Source: G965240465 sp965249525
GTDB taxonomy: Bacteria > SAR324 > JACQKK01
DNA length: 64,000 nucleotides
NCBI GenBank assembly: GCA_965249525.1
Contig: OZ252237.1
Coordinates: 1,054,001-1,118,000 of the forward strand
Direction of reading: 5' to 3'
Position numbers and translations under genes: made by a program. Numbering within the stretch: the first letter of the stretch is position 1; the number at the start of each line of letters is the position of its first letter. Of this stretch, positions 1 through 8,662 are shown piece by piece. The notes under the pieces were generated by a model that had not been told where the DNA came from, did not search any database, and saw only the letters and a program-made list of their open reading frames with translations.

Positions 1-433
1 GGACAGATTGACCCAGGGTGGGGTGTTGCCAATGGGGGTTGAGGTCGCACAGGGGCTGCAGTACAAAGTTGCGTTGGTGGAGTTGGGGGTGGGGCAGGAT
101 GAGTTTGGAATGCTGCAAGGTGGTAGCTGGGTAGTCCAGCAGGTCTAGGTCTATGGAACGCGGACCGTTGGCGGGGATTGCTGAGCGGATGCGTCCTAGG
201 TGATTTTCCAATGCCAGCAATTGGTTGAGTAATTCAAGGGGTGGGGTGGGAGTTTTGCACTGGACAACGGCGTTGAGGAAGTGTGGTTGGGCTTGGTATC
301 CGCTGGGCAGACTGCGATACACCGGGCTGATTTTTTTTATACTGACCAGTTCGGCCAGGCGACCTACAGCTTCTGGCAGCTTCTGTCTGGGTTCCAAATT
401 AGACCCCAAGGCGATGTAGATATATGCAGACAT
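1..433 (-). CDS. folK: 2-amino-4-hydroxy-6-hydroxymethyldihydropteridine pyrophosphokinase (partial)
   Basis: This enzyme transfers pyrophosphate from ATP to 6-hydroxymethyl-dihydropterin in folate synthesis. The 3' end lies outside the window; about 144 N-terminal residues are visible. They open MSAYIYIALGSNLEPR, the usual FolK start with the GSN signature. They go on to the family signature GPRSIDLDLLDY, which carries the magnesium-binding Asp pair, and then LPHPQLHQRNFVLQPL. The start is the ATG at 431-433. The gene is divergent from the M16 protease, with about 70 bp between them holding both promoters. The visible coding strand is C-rich. folE lies 28 kb away in the same window, so folate genes are not clustered. 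Confidence 0.93.
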   Translation of the reverse strand, partial: MSAYIYIALGSNLEPRQKLPEAVGRLAELVSIKKISPVYRSLPSGYQAQPHFLNAVVQCKTPTPPLELLNQLLALENHLGRIRSAIPANGPRSIDLDLLDYPATTLQHSKLILPHPQLHQRNFVLQPLCDLNPHWQHPTLGQSV

Positions 434-502
434 AGTAGCGTGAGGTAGTATAGGGTTTATGTGCATGTTTTGTGTTGATTTTATGGCTTGCAGAGGGTTT
501 TT

Positions 503-3500
503 GTGAAGGGTTTGAAGCAGATATTATCAAAAAAGGGGCGGGGGAAGCAGACGGGGTGGCTGCGTTTCTGGCAGAATATTTGGCAGAGCGTTCGGCAGGG
601 CGTTCGGCAGTGGCTGGGTGCTGAGGTTTGGCGGAGATGGCTTTTGGGGGGGATAGGATTGCTTTTGGGAGTGATGTTGTTGATGTTGTGGTTATGGGGA
701 GATGTCAGGCTGCCGCAAGCCAACAGTCAGCGTAAGATAGGCAAACTGCGCCTCAGCAATGGGTTGTCGGTGATGCTGATTTCGGACAAGCGGTTTTCTA
801 ATGCGGGGGTGGCGTTGGCGGCGAGAGCGGGGCATTGGCACAATCCCGCAGAACATGCGGGACTGGCGCACTTTTTGGAACATATGCTGTTCTTGGGAAC
901 AGAGAAGTATCCAGGTGCGGACGAATACCAACGATATTTAACAGAATATAGTGGTCACAGCAATGCCTATACGGCGGAAGATCATGTCAATTACCATTTG
1001 CAGGTGGCACCGCAGGGATTGGAGGGGGCTTTGGACAGATTCTCGCAGTTTTTCATTGCACCCTTGTTGTCGGAGGAGTATGTAAGCCGCGAGCTGCAAA
1101 TAGTAGATTCTGAGCATGCCAAGAATCGCAGTCAGGACAGCTGGCGTGCCGCGCGTTTGATGCGCTTATTTTACTTAGAAGATGTTCGCAGCCGTTTTTA
1201 TACAGGAGACGCCAACAAATTAGCCAAGGCCACCTCTGCGGTGCTGCGTGATTTCTGGCAGCAGTATTATTCAGCCGACAAGATGTATTTGGCTATCAGC
1301 GCTCCCCATGATTTAGGGCAGCTGAAAGATTTAGCCCGCAAGTATTTCTCCAGCATCCCGCAGCGTTCGGCGCCGAATTTGGCACTGTCGGAGTACTTTT
1401 TGCAGCGCAAGCAGGCGCTGCGGTTGGTGCGCATGCGTTCTATTTCCGATGAGTCGCTGCTGATGGTGGATTTTTCGCTGCCGCATGGCACCCAGTACCG
1501 TCGCCAGCAGCCGCTGCAAGCAGCTGCTTTTGTACTGGGGCATGAAGGCAAGGGCAGCCTGCTGTCTTTATTGAAACAAGATGGATTAGCCGTAGGCTTG
1601 CAGGCAGGTGGTTCTGTACTGAAGCCAGGAGGCAGCAGTCTTTCCATTCAGGTGCAACTGACCCCCCAAGGCGTAGAAAAATACCCTCAGGTGCTGGGGC
1701 ATATCATGGGGGCCTTGAATGCCTTAAAAGCTCAGCCCCTGCCTGATTGGTTCTTTAAGCAGCAGCTTCAGCTGGCAAAGCTGTCCTTTCAATTTAATGA
1801 AAATATCCAAAGTCTTCATGCTGCTGTGACCTCTGCACGATCCATGAACTACTTTTCGCTTAAAGAGCTCCCCCGTGCCCTGCACGGCCCCACCCAATAC
1901 GATGCCAAACGCACCCAAGAAATACTGCAGCAGGCATCCCCCGAACGCATGCTGGTGATGCTGATAGACCGCAATCTGTCCACCAACGCAACCGAACCCG
2001 ACTACGGCACCCCCTACAGCTATCAAGAACTCACAGGAGAAACCTACCAAGCACTGCTGGAGGCAAAGCCTGACCCCCGCTGGCATCTCCCCCAGGCCAA
2101 TCCCTTTATCGCCAAAGATACCAAACTGCTTAAACCTTCCGCCCCTGCGCAAATCGGCAGCGATACCCTCGCACGCGCAAAAAGCCTGGGATTCCCACCC
2201 CAACAACTCCAAGCACTCCAAGCACTCCAAGGCAAAAACTGGCAAAACTACCAACAATTCCAAGCTGCCTTGAAAAAACAACTGCCCTTCTCCCTGCCCC
2301 AGCAAAGAATCCCCCTTACCCAACTGGCAGACCCCCTCCCTACCAACATACTTGACACCCCCCTGGCACAAGCCTGGCACATAGAAGACTGGAAACTGCG
2401 CTCACCCAAAGCCGTCCTGCTGTTAAATTTCATCCTTCCCAATCACGGCAAAAACCGCCGTGCCGAAGCCCTCTCCAAGCTTTACACACAAAGCGTCCTA
2501 GAAAGCCTTAATGAACTCGGCTACCCCCTGCGCATCGCTGGCATCCAATACCAACTCCGCTATTCCAAGAATGGAATCCTGCTGCAACTACAAGGCTATG
2601 CCGACCAACTGCCCCCAGCCCTGCCTCTCATCCTTGAACACATGCAGCATCCCCAACTCAACCCCCAACGCTTTGTTGACATCCAACGCCAACAAATACG
2701 CTCCTGGAAAAACCTGGCAGCACAACCCCCCTCACAACAACTCTCCAACTTCATCATCCCCTTCCTTATACCCAGGTACCACCATCACATCCACCTCGCC
2801 CAAGCAGCACAAAAGTTCTCTCTTAAACATATCCAGAACTACGCACAACAGCTGTTTCGCTCTTTTCAAATCCGTGCTGTCATCGCTGGCAACCTGTCGC
2901 CCCAAAAAGCCACCCAGATGCTGAACCAACTACTCCACAACACTAAACCCCAGCCCCTGCCTCCCAACCAACTCGCCCCTGATTTCGCCAAAGCCATCCC
3001 AACCAAAAAAAACTGGCGTTTTCAATACCAAACCAAGAGTGATAACGCCCTTGCTGGCATCTATTACCAACTGCCTGCTTCCTCCAATCCTCTCCAAACC
3101 CAAGCAGCCGTCAGCATCGCAGCACAAACCCTCAACCAACGCTTCTTTCATCAACTCCGCACCCAACAACAACTAGGATACTCCGCCCACGCCTTTCCCT
3201 TCCAAATCTACAAAACCCCCGCCTTCTTCCTCTTCGTACAATCCGCACAATACCACCCCAAAATCCTCCAACAACGCATCCAACAATTCATCCCCTCCTT
3301 CCTCAACCAATTCCAACAACTATCCCCCCAAGACTTCCAAAAACTCCAACAAAGTGCCCTAGTAGAAATCACCCAACAAGCCTCCAGTCTCAATGAGCTG
3401 GCCTTCGCCACCTTTCAACAGGCCTTTCTCTATCAAAACTTCCAGCGCAATCATCAAATCGCTCAACACATCCAAAACATCTCTTTGCAGCAAGCCCACC

Positions 3501-3607
3501 AGCTGCTGCTGCAAACCTTCCAATCTCAGCCACGCTCCCTCCAACTCCAGCTCACCTCCAAAGGGCAGCGCACCGACAGCTCCGCCAATAATATCTCCTT
3601 CCCCTAG
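503..3607 (+). CDS. Membrane-anchored M16 family (pitrilysin/insulinase-like) zinc protease
   Basis: A zinc metalloprotease of the pitrilysin/insulysin group, about 1034 residues long, with the usual tandem peptidase and inactive-homologue domains. The inverted zinc motif HFLEH lies at residues 123-127, and the second metal-binding Glu is expected about 75 residues on, in ELQIVDSEHAKN. One hydrophobic helix at about residues 40-66 precedes the catalytic domain, so the protein is probably held in the inner membrane facing the periplasm. Classical pitrilysin has a cleaved signal peptide instead. I chose the GTG at 503 because AGAGGG sits 5 bp upstream; an in-frame TTG at 488 has no such site. 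The first 1.2 kb is G-rich and the last 1.9 kb extremely C-rich on the coding strand. A 13-bp tandem array follows the stop codon. Confidence 0.9.
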   Translation: MKGLKQILSKKGRGKQTGWLRFWQNIWQSVRQGVRQWLGAEVWRRWLLGGIGLLLGVMLLMLWLWGDVRLPQANSQRKIGKLRLSNGLSVMLISDKRFSNAGVALAARAGHWHNPAEHAGLAHFLEHMLFLGTEKYPGADEYQRYLTEYSGHSNAYTAEDHVNYHLQVAPQGLEGALDRFSQFFIAPLLSEEYVSRELQIVDSEHAKNRSQDSWRAARLMRLFYLEDVRSRFYTGDANKLAKATSAVLRDFWQQYYSADKMYLAISAPHDLGQLKDLARKYFSSIPQRSAPNLALSEYFLQRKQALRLVRMRSISDESLLMVDFSLPHGTQYRRQQPLQAAAFVLGHEGKGSLLSLLKQDGLAVGLQAGGSVLKPGGSSLSIQVQLTPQGVEKYPQVLGHIMGALNALKAQPLPDWFFKQQLQLAKLSFQFNENIQSLHAAVTSARSMNYFSLKELPRALHGPTQYDAKRTQEILQQASPERMLVMLIDRNLSTNATEPDYGTPYSYQELTGETYQALLEAKPDPRWHLPQANPFIAKDTKLLKPSAPAQIGSDTLARAKSLGFPPQQLQALQALQGKNWQNYQQFQAALKKQLPFSLPQQRIPLTQLADPLPTNILDTPLAQAWHIEDWKLRSPKAVLLLNFILPNHGKNRRAEALSKLYTQSVLESLNELGYPLRIAGIQYQLRYSKNGILLQLQGYADQLPPALPLILEHMQHPQLNPQRFVDIQRQQIRSWKNLAAQPPSQQLSNFIIPFLIPRYHHHIHLAQAAQKFSLKHIQNYAQQLFRSFQIRAVIAGNLSPQKATQMLNQLLHNTKPQPLPPNQLAPDFAKAIPTKKNWRFQYQTKSDNALAGIYYQLPASSNPLQTQAAVSIAAQTLNQRFFHQLRTQQQLGYSAHAFPFQIYKTPAFFLFVQSAQYHPKILQQRIQQFIPSFLNQFQQLSPQDFQKLQQSALVEITQQASSLNELAFATFQQAFLYQNFQRNHQIAQHIQNISLQQAHQLLLQTFQSQPRSLQLQLTSKGQRTDSSANNISFP

Positions 3608-3617
3608 CCCCTCTTGA

Positions 3618-3708
3618 GCACTCCCTTTGGGCACTCCCTTTGGGCACTCCCTTTGAGCACTCCCTTTGGGCACTCCCTTTGGGCACTCCCTTTGAGCACT
3701 CCCTTTGA
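3618..3708. repeat. Tandem array, 7 x 13 bp
   Basis: Seven head-to-tail copies of GCACTCCCTTTGG/A start at 3618, 3631, 3644, 3657, 3670, 3683 and 3696, followed by a decayed copy at 3709. The array begins 10 bp after the stop codon of the M16 protease. There is no spacer between copies, so it is not a CRISPR array. No dyad symmetry is evident within the unit. Confidence 0.97.
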
Positions 3709-3848
3709 GCACTGTGCCAAGAGTACCCCTGCCGTACAGCTTCTCCTGGTCATGATGGGGTAAAAAGTGTTTGCCAAGATAAGGAACTTGTGGAAACACT
3801 GTGGCAATGGAAAAATATAACTGGGGGGGGAAATTATCAGGAAATCGC

Positions 3849-4526
3849 ATGAAGAGAGAAAGCAATATGCGTTATTTATGGTTTATTTTCATGATTTTGT
3901 TTGCTGGTGGGGCTGCGTTAGCTCAACCTTCAGATAAAGCCACCTATCAAGTGGAATTCCGCACCACTTGGAGTAAGAAAAAGCATCCAGTGAATTTCCC
4001 TTCTAATCCCCATTTTTCCGGCTTAATCGGCGCCACCCACAACGACCAGTTGGAGCTTTGGGCTCGGGGCAAGCGCTCCTCAAATGGCATGGAAGAAATG
4101 GCTGAAAGCGGTGGTCAGTCGGGCTTGAAACAAGAGATCGCCAAAGCACGCAAAGCTGGCAAGGCTAAGACTGTGATGTCTGGCTCGCCAAAATTTGGCT
4201 CGCCTATGAAAACCAGCTTGAACTTCACCATTGACAAGAATTTTCCTCTGGTAACCTTGGTTTCTATGGTGGCTCCTAGTCCAGATTGGTTTGTGGGAGT
4301 GCACAACCTGAGTTTGCTGGACTCTTACGGCAAGTGGATTGATAAGCACACAGTCAAGCTGCGTGCCTATGATGCAGGTACCGACAACGGCGAAATATAC
4401 AAGTCGTTTGACGATGACACCCAGCCGCGCGGCAAGATTAGCTTGCTAAGCAGCGGTTCAAAAGACACCAGCTTTCGCAAAGGCAAGCCCTATGTTGGTA
4501 CTTTTACCTTTCGTCGCATAAAGTAA
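3849..4526 (+). CDS. Secreted spondin-domain protein
   Basis: A predicted exported protein of 225 residues. A signal peptide runs through MRYLWFIFMILFAGGAALAQ, with likely cleavage after ALA. The rest looks like one Spond_N domain: the early segment FSGLIGATHN and the diagnostic APSPDWFVGVHNLSL block in the middle, where spondin domains place their metal-binding residues. The C-terminal half holds DAGTDNGEIYKSFDDDTQP, also typical. In bacteria such proteins are small, secreted and of unknown role; extracellular adhesion is a guess from eukaryotic spondins. The start at 3849 has CAGGA 6-7 bp upstream; an ATG at 3867 would also leave an intact signal peptide. It stands between the 13-bp array and moeA. 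Confidence 0.78.
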   Translation: MKRESNMRYLWFIFMILFAGGAALAQPSDKATYQVEFRTTWSKKKHPVNFPSNPHFSGLIGATHNDQLELWARGKRSSNGMEEMAESGGQSGLKQEIAKARKAGKAKTVMSGSPKFGSPMKTSLNFTIDKNFPLVTLVSMVAPSPDWFVGVHNLSLLDSYGKWIDKHTVKLRAYDAGTDNGEIYKSFDDDTQPRGKISLLSSGSKDTSFRKGKPYVGTFTFRRIK

Positions 4527-4577
4527 AAAGGTACCGCCACAGGTTACCGCCCACCAACAGTTTGCAGAACAGGGTTT

Positions 4578-6650
4578 ATGGCAGAAGAGGAGGATCTGCA
4601 TTTTCTATCGGTGGTGAGTGAGGCAGAAGCCAGGCAGCGCCTGCAGGATGCTGTGCGTCCAGCTGCTTTGGGGGAAGAGGAAGTGGAATTGCAAGATTTG
4701 CTGGGGCGGGTGTTGTCGCATGATGTCATCAGCGGGATAGATGTTCCTGGTTTTGCTCGCAGCAATCTGGATGGTTTTGCCCTGCGTTCAGAAGATGTTT
4801 TTGGGGCAGATGAGGTGCATGCGGTACGGCTGCGTTTAAGCGATGAGGTGCTGCATTGCGGGGTGCAGCCGCAGCAGGAGATAGCGGCGGGTTGTGCTAC
4901 CAAGATTGCCACAGGGGGCATGCTGCCTCGTGGGGCAGATGCTGTGGTGATGGTAGAAGATACCCGCAAGGGGCAGGCAGGCGAGGTGCTGGTGCAGCGG
5001 GCGGTGGCACCAGGACAAGGCCTCAGCCATGCCGGTGACGATATTGCACGGGGTGAAACAGTGTTGTTTCGTCGCACGCTGGTGAGTTCTAGAGAAACAG
5101 CGGTATTGGCAGCCTTGGGGATGGTGCGGGTGTGGGTGCATCGGCAGCCTCAGGTGGCTATTTTATCCACGGGTGGTGAACTACGAGAGCCTGGGGAGAA
5201 TCTACCCACAGGAGGAGTTTATGATTCCAACGGATATATGCTGGCAGCAGCGGTTTGCGAACAAGGATGCCAAGCTGTGCGCCTGGGGATATTCCCCGAT
5301 GACGAGGCGCAGCTGGATGCTGCCTTGCAGCAGGCACTGGCATGCGATGTGGTGCTGTTGTCTGGAGGCACCAGCAAGGGCGAGGGGGATTTGAATCACC
5401 GTGCAGCAGCCAGGCTGAAGCCAGGGATTTTTGTGCATGGGGTGTCGTTAAAGCCAGGCAAACCGCTGTGCTTGGCCATGGCAGGACGCAAGTTGGTGGC
5501 GGTTTTGCCGGGGTTTCCTACTTCGGCAGCCTTTACCTTTCATTTGTTGATAGCGCCTGTGCTGCGTCAGCTGGCGGGGATGTCTGTTCCGCAGGTTGCT
5601 GCCCCGCAGGTTGCTGCTTCGCAGCCAGAACATGATACGCCTGCTGCACAATCATCAGTACCATCATCAGTACAATCATCAACGCAGCCACCCCCAGCAC
5701 AGTCCCTCAGCACCACACAGAGGCATACAACACTGTCTGCCTCCCTGCCTGTGCGCATGAAATCCGAACGCGGGCGCACCGAGTTCGCCCTGGTCAGCCT
5801 GACCCAAGGCCCACAAGGACTCAATGCCTGGCCCTTAGCCAAAGGTTCTGGGTCTGTGGCAGCTTTTAGTCGGGCAGAGGGGTTTATAGTGGTGGAACAG
5901 CAGCAGCAATGGCTGGATGCTGGCAGCCAGGTAGCCGTCCATTTGCTGGGGAAAGGCTTAGAGATTGCCGACCTGGTGGTGATAGGCAGCCACTGCATCG
6001 GTCTGGACAGACTGCTGGCATATTTTAGCGCCCAGGGCTGGCGGGTCAAGTCCATCCCTGTGGGCAGCGAGGCAGGTCTGCTGGCTGCCCAACGCGGCGA
6101 ATGCGACCTTGCTGGCTGCCACCTGTGGCATGAAGCATCCCAATCCTACAACGCCCCCTTCATCACCCCCAGCCTCCACCTCTTCAAAGCCTACCAACGC
6201 CAGCAAGCCCTGGTCTTCCGCAGCGACGACGCCCGCTTCAAACACAAAAACCTAGACCAAGCACTCCAAACCGCCCTCTCCGACCCTTCCCTAGTGATGG
6301 TCAACCGCAACCACGGCAGCGGCACCCGCGCCCTTATTGACAGCCTCTTGAAAAAATATGCTCACCCTCGCCCCCGAGGCTTCTTCCACCAAGCAAAATC
6401 ACACCATGCGGTAACCGCTGCTATTCTGCAGCATCGCGCCGACTGGGGCATCACCATCCCCCACCAACAACATGCCTCGCAACTCCAATCCATCCCCATC
6501 GTCTATGAAGATTTTGACTTCCTCATCCCCCAAGACCGACTCCACAAACCTGCCGTCCAAGCCTTCTTGCAATCCCTCCAACACTCCCAGCATGAACTCA
6601 CCAAGCTGAACATGAAACCCCAATTCTCTCCCATCACCCAGACAAAATAA
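4578..6650 (+). CDS. moeA: Molybdopterin molybdenumtransferase MoeA fused to a PBP-like domain
   Basis: MoeA inserts molybdate into adenylylated molybdopterin in the last step of molybdenum cofactor synthesis. Residues 1 to about 455 hold the MoeA core: FARSNLDGFALRS near the N-terminus, ATGGMLPRGADAVV, and the molybdopterin-binding SGGTSKGEGD at about 262. From about 460 to 685 comes a substrate-binding-protein-like domain (PF12727 type) with NRNHGSGTRALID. This fusion is known in bacteria and may bind a molybdate or cofactor ligand. A low-complexity linker with PQVAA and Ser/Gln repeats is inserted at about residues 335-385, ahead of the small C-terminal MoeA domain. Coding-strand skew turns from G-rich to C-rich across the gene. 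The stop codon is the first triplet of a 13-bp tandem array that runs up to kdsB. Confidence 0.92.
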   Translation: MAEEEDLHFLSVVSEAEARQRLQDAVRPAALGEEEVELQDLLGRVLSHDVISGIDVPGFARSNLDGFALRSEDVFGADEVHAVRLRLSDEVLHCGVQPQQEIAAGCATKIATGGMLPRGADAVVMVEDTRKGQAGEVLVQRAVAPGQGLSHAGDDIARGETVLFRRTLVSSRETAVLAALGMVRVWVHRQPQVAILSTGGELREPGENLPTGGVYDSNGYMLAAAVCEQGCQAVRLGIFPDDEAQLDAALQQALACDVVLLSGGTSKGEGDLNHRAAARLKPGIFVHGVSLKPGKPLCLAMAGRKLVAVLPGFPTSAAFTFHLLIAPVLRQLAGMSVPQVAAPQVAASQPEHDTPAAQSSVPSSVQSSTQPPPAQSLSTTQRHTTLSASLPVRMKSERGRTEFALVSLTQGPQGLNAWPLAKGSGSVAAFSRAEGFIVVEQQQQWLDAGSQVAVHLLGKGLEIADLVVIGSHCIGLDRLLAYFSAQGWRVKSIPVGSEAGLLAAQRGECDLAGCHLWHEASQSYNAPFITPSLHLFKAYQRQQALVFRSDDARFKHKNLDQALQTALSDPSLVMVNRNHGSGTRALIDSLLKKYAHPRPRGFFHQAKSHHAVTAAILQHRADWGITIPHQQHASQLQSIPIVYEDFDFLIPQDRLHKPAVQAFLQSLQHSQHELTKLNMKPQFSPITQTK

Positions 6651-6699
6651 CCACGCAGAATAACCACGCAGAATAACCACGCAGAATAACCACGCAGAA
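6648..6699. repeat. Tandem array, 4 x 13 bp, starting on the moeA stop codon
   Basis: Four perfect copies of TAACCACGCAGAA lie at 6648, 6661, 6674 and 6687, then TAACCATG leads into kdsB. The first three bases of the first copy are the moeA stop codon, so every copy repeats a TAA triplet. The array fills the whole gap between moeA and kdsB, and no Shine-Dalgarno-like sequence is visible in it. Confidence 0.98.
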
Positions 6700-6704
6700 T
6701 AACC

Positions 6705-7475
6705 ATGAAAGAAAATAACACCACCTGGGCTATCATCCCCGCCCACTACAACTCCTCACGCTTTCCCGGCAAACCCCTAACCCCCATCAACGGAAAGCCC
6801 ATGATTGAACATGTCTGGCGACGCACCCAAGCCACCCCAGGCATCACCGCAGCCTTCATCGCTACCGATGACTCCCGCATCGCTGAGGCAGCCCAGCAAT
6901 TCCAAGCCCCCTGCGTTCGCACAGGCAAATGCAGCAGCGGTGGAGACCGAGTCGCCCAAGCAGCCCAAATCCTGCAGCAACAATACGGAGAACCCCAGTG
7001 GGTACTCAACGTCCAAGGAGATGAACCTGCCATCCACCCCCAAGACCTCGCCACCCTCCTCCAAGGCATGAAAACCCCCTCATCCCAACAACAACTCCCG
7101 CAGCTGGGCACCCTCATCTATCCCATCGCCAACGAGGAAACCTGGCGCAGTCCCCATGTGGTCAAGGTGGTGCTTAATCAACACCAGCAAGCCCTCTACT
7201 TCTCACGCTCACCCATCCCCCACGGTGCCTTCAATCCCCAGCATCCCCCTTGGAGACATCTGGGCGTCTACTGCTTTCGCTACTCCTGTCTGGAAACTTT
7301 TCACCAACTGCCATCCACCTTCCTCTCACAACAAGAAAGCCTAGAACAACTGCGCGCACTGGAACACCAGATCCCCATCTCCTGCTTCCAAGCCCAGCAC
7401 TTCAGCCCCGGCGTGGATACTCCCCAAGATGTCGCCCTAGCCGAAGCAGCCCTGCGTCGGCATCCCCTACCCTAA
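6705..7475 (+). CDS. kdsB: 3-deoxy-manno-octulosonate cytidylyltransferase
   Basis: KdsB activates KDO with CTP to give CMP-KDO for the LPS inner core, acting in the cytoplasm. At 256 residues it has the normal family length. The N-terminal nucleotide-binding loop reads IIPAHYNSSRFPGKPL (about residues 9-24), followed by GKPMIEHVW, and the magnesium-binding NVQGDEP lies at about 99-105. SSGGDRVAQAA, part of the substrate site, is at about 77-87. The ATG overlaps the tail of the 13-bp array behind moeA and lacks a recognisable ribosome binding site, so translation may depend on coupling to moeA. The whole gene is C-rich on the coding strand, matching the end of moeA. It converges on obgE, 40 bp away. 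Confidence 0.95.
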   Translation: MKENNTTWAIIPAHYNSSRFPGKPLTPINGKPMIEHVWRRTQATPGITAAFIATDDSRIAEAAQQFQAPCVRTGKCSSGGDRVAQAAQILQQQYGEPQWVLNVQGDEPAIHPQDLATLLQGMKTPSSQQQLPQLGTLIYPIANEETWRSPHVVKVVLNQHQQALYFSRSPIPHGAFNPQHPPWRHLGVYCFRYSCLETFHQLPSTFLSQQESLEQLRALEHQIPISCFQAQHFSPGVDTPQDVALAEAALRRHPLP

Positions 7476-7515
7476 GCCCTGGGCTTCTGCCGAACTTCTG
7501 CGGAACTTCTGCCGA

Positions 7516-8529
7516 CTATTTCAGCAGTGCTGCTGTGTGAATCTGCTGGGAGAGCATTTGCAGCAATTGGGGAATGCCTTCACCTGAGTGTGCTGAGATG
7601 GGAATGATGTCGGTTTGGGTAAGCTGCTGCAAAAAGGCGGTGGTGCGCTGGGTTTGCAGGGGGGTGGCCACATCTATTTTGGTAAGGGCGGTGATGCGTG
7701 GTTTTTGCGGCAGCAGGGGGCTGAAACGGGAGAGTTCATTCAGCAGTATCTCCCAGTTTGCTTTCAGCTGCTGCTGGGAGGCATACTCCAGCATAACAAG
7801 CAGTATGGCAGAACGTTGGATATGTTTTAAGAAGCGGCTGCCCAGACCCACCCCTTGGTGGGCGCCAGAGATAATACCAGGGATGTCCGCCACCACAAAG
7901 CTGTCCACACCATCTGGATAGCTGCCTGGCACCACCCCCAGATTGGGGGTAAGCGTGGTAAAGGGATAGTCTGCGATTTTGGGCTTGGCGCGCGAGATGC
8001 GGCTGATAAGGGTGGATTTACCCGCATTGGGCAGCCCCACCAGACCGATATCAGCCAGCAGTCGCAGCTCCAGACGCAGCCTGAGGGCTTCGCCTGGCTG
8101 CCCCAAACTGGCGTACTGGGGGGCGCGATCGGTAGAGGTTTTCATGCGGGCGTTTCCCTTCCCCTTCACCCCGCCTGCCACGCAAATACGGGGAGTCTCA
8201 TCCACTACATCCAGGCACAAGTTTGAGGTGTCGCTGTCATACACCAGCGTCCCCAACGGCACCGTCAACAGCAAGGACTTCCCCTTGGCACCGTGCTTGT
8301 TCTGCCCCAGTCCACGACCCCCGTCTTGCGCCTTATGCCGCCGCTGCTGATGAAAATCCAGCAGACTGCGTTTGCTGGACTTGCCCTGAAACCACACATC
8401 ACCCCCATTACCCCCGTCCCCGCCATCAGGGCCCCCCTTAGGCACAAACTTCTCCCGCCGAAATGAAACACACCCATCCCCTCCCTTGCCCGAAATCACT
8501 TCAATCACCGCTTCATCTACAAAGCGCAT
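7516..8529 (-). CDS. obgE: Obg family ribosome-associated GTPase
   Basis: An essential GTPase that binds the large ribosomal subunit and links ribosome maturation to growth state. The 337 residues divide into the glycine-rich Obg fold (about 1-158, with GGDGCVSFRREKFVPKGGPD and GGDGGNGGDVWF) and the G domain. The P-loop GLPNAGKST is at about residues 165-173, switch II is DIPGII, and the guanine-recognition motif is TKID. The acidic C-terminal tail of E. coli ObgE is missing; this protein ends shortly after the G domain, as in many species. The usual upstream rplU-rpmA pair is not here. Its promoter must lie in or beside the 16-bp array just upstream. Confidence 0.96.
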   Translation of the reverse strand: MRFVDEAVIEVISGKGGDGCVSFRREKFVPKGGPDGGDGGNGGDVWFQGKSSKRSLLDFHQQRRHKAQDGGRGLGQNKHGAKGKSLLLTVPLGTLVYDSDTSNLCLDVVDETPRICVAGGVKGKGNARMKTSTDRAPQYASLGQPGEALRLRLELRLLADIGLVGLPNAGKSTLISRISRAKPKIADYPFTTLTPNLGVVPGSYPDGVDSFVVADIPGIISGAHQGVGLGSRFLKHIQRSAILLVMLEYASQQQLKANWEILLNELSRFSPLLPQKPRITALTKIDVATPLQTQRTTAFLQQLTQTDIIPISAHSGEGIPQLLQMLSQQIHTAALLK

Positions 8530-8566
8530 GTGCTGTCTCTACCACTGGGGAATGTCTGGGGCAATC

Positions 8567-8645
8567 ATATCTTGCGAAATGTATATCTTGCGAAATGTAT
8601 ATCTTGCGAAATGTATATCTTGCGAAATGCATATCTTGCGAATGG
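8567..8645. repeat. Tandem array, 5 x 16 bp, upstream of obgE
   Basis: Copies of ATATCTTGCGAAATGT start at 8567, 8583, 8599, 8615 and 8631; the last two differ at single positions or are cut short. The array sits in the gap between the 3' end of the TerB gene and the start of obgE, so it is within or close to the obgE promoter region. Confidence 0.97.
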
Positions 8646-8662
8646 CACCCTACAAGATGACA

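Noticed and set aside
1724..2380. Minus-strand frame of 218 residues inside the M16 protease gene
   Set aside because: Gly/Leu-rich shadow of the C-rich half of the protease gene; no motif and no start context.
3618..3708. Possible CRISPR array
   Set aside because: Copies are head to tail with no unique spacers and a 13-bp unit; the same is true of the other arrays in this window.
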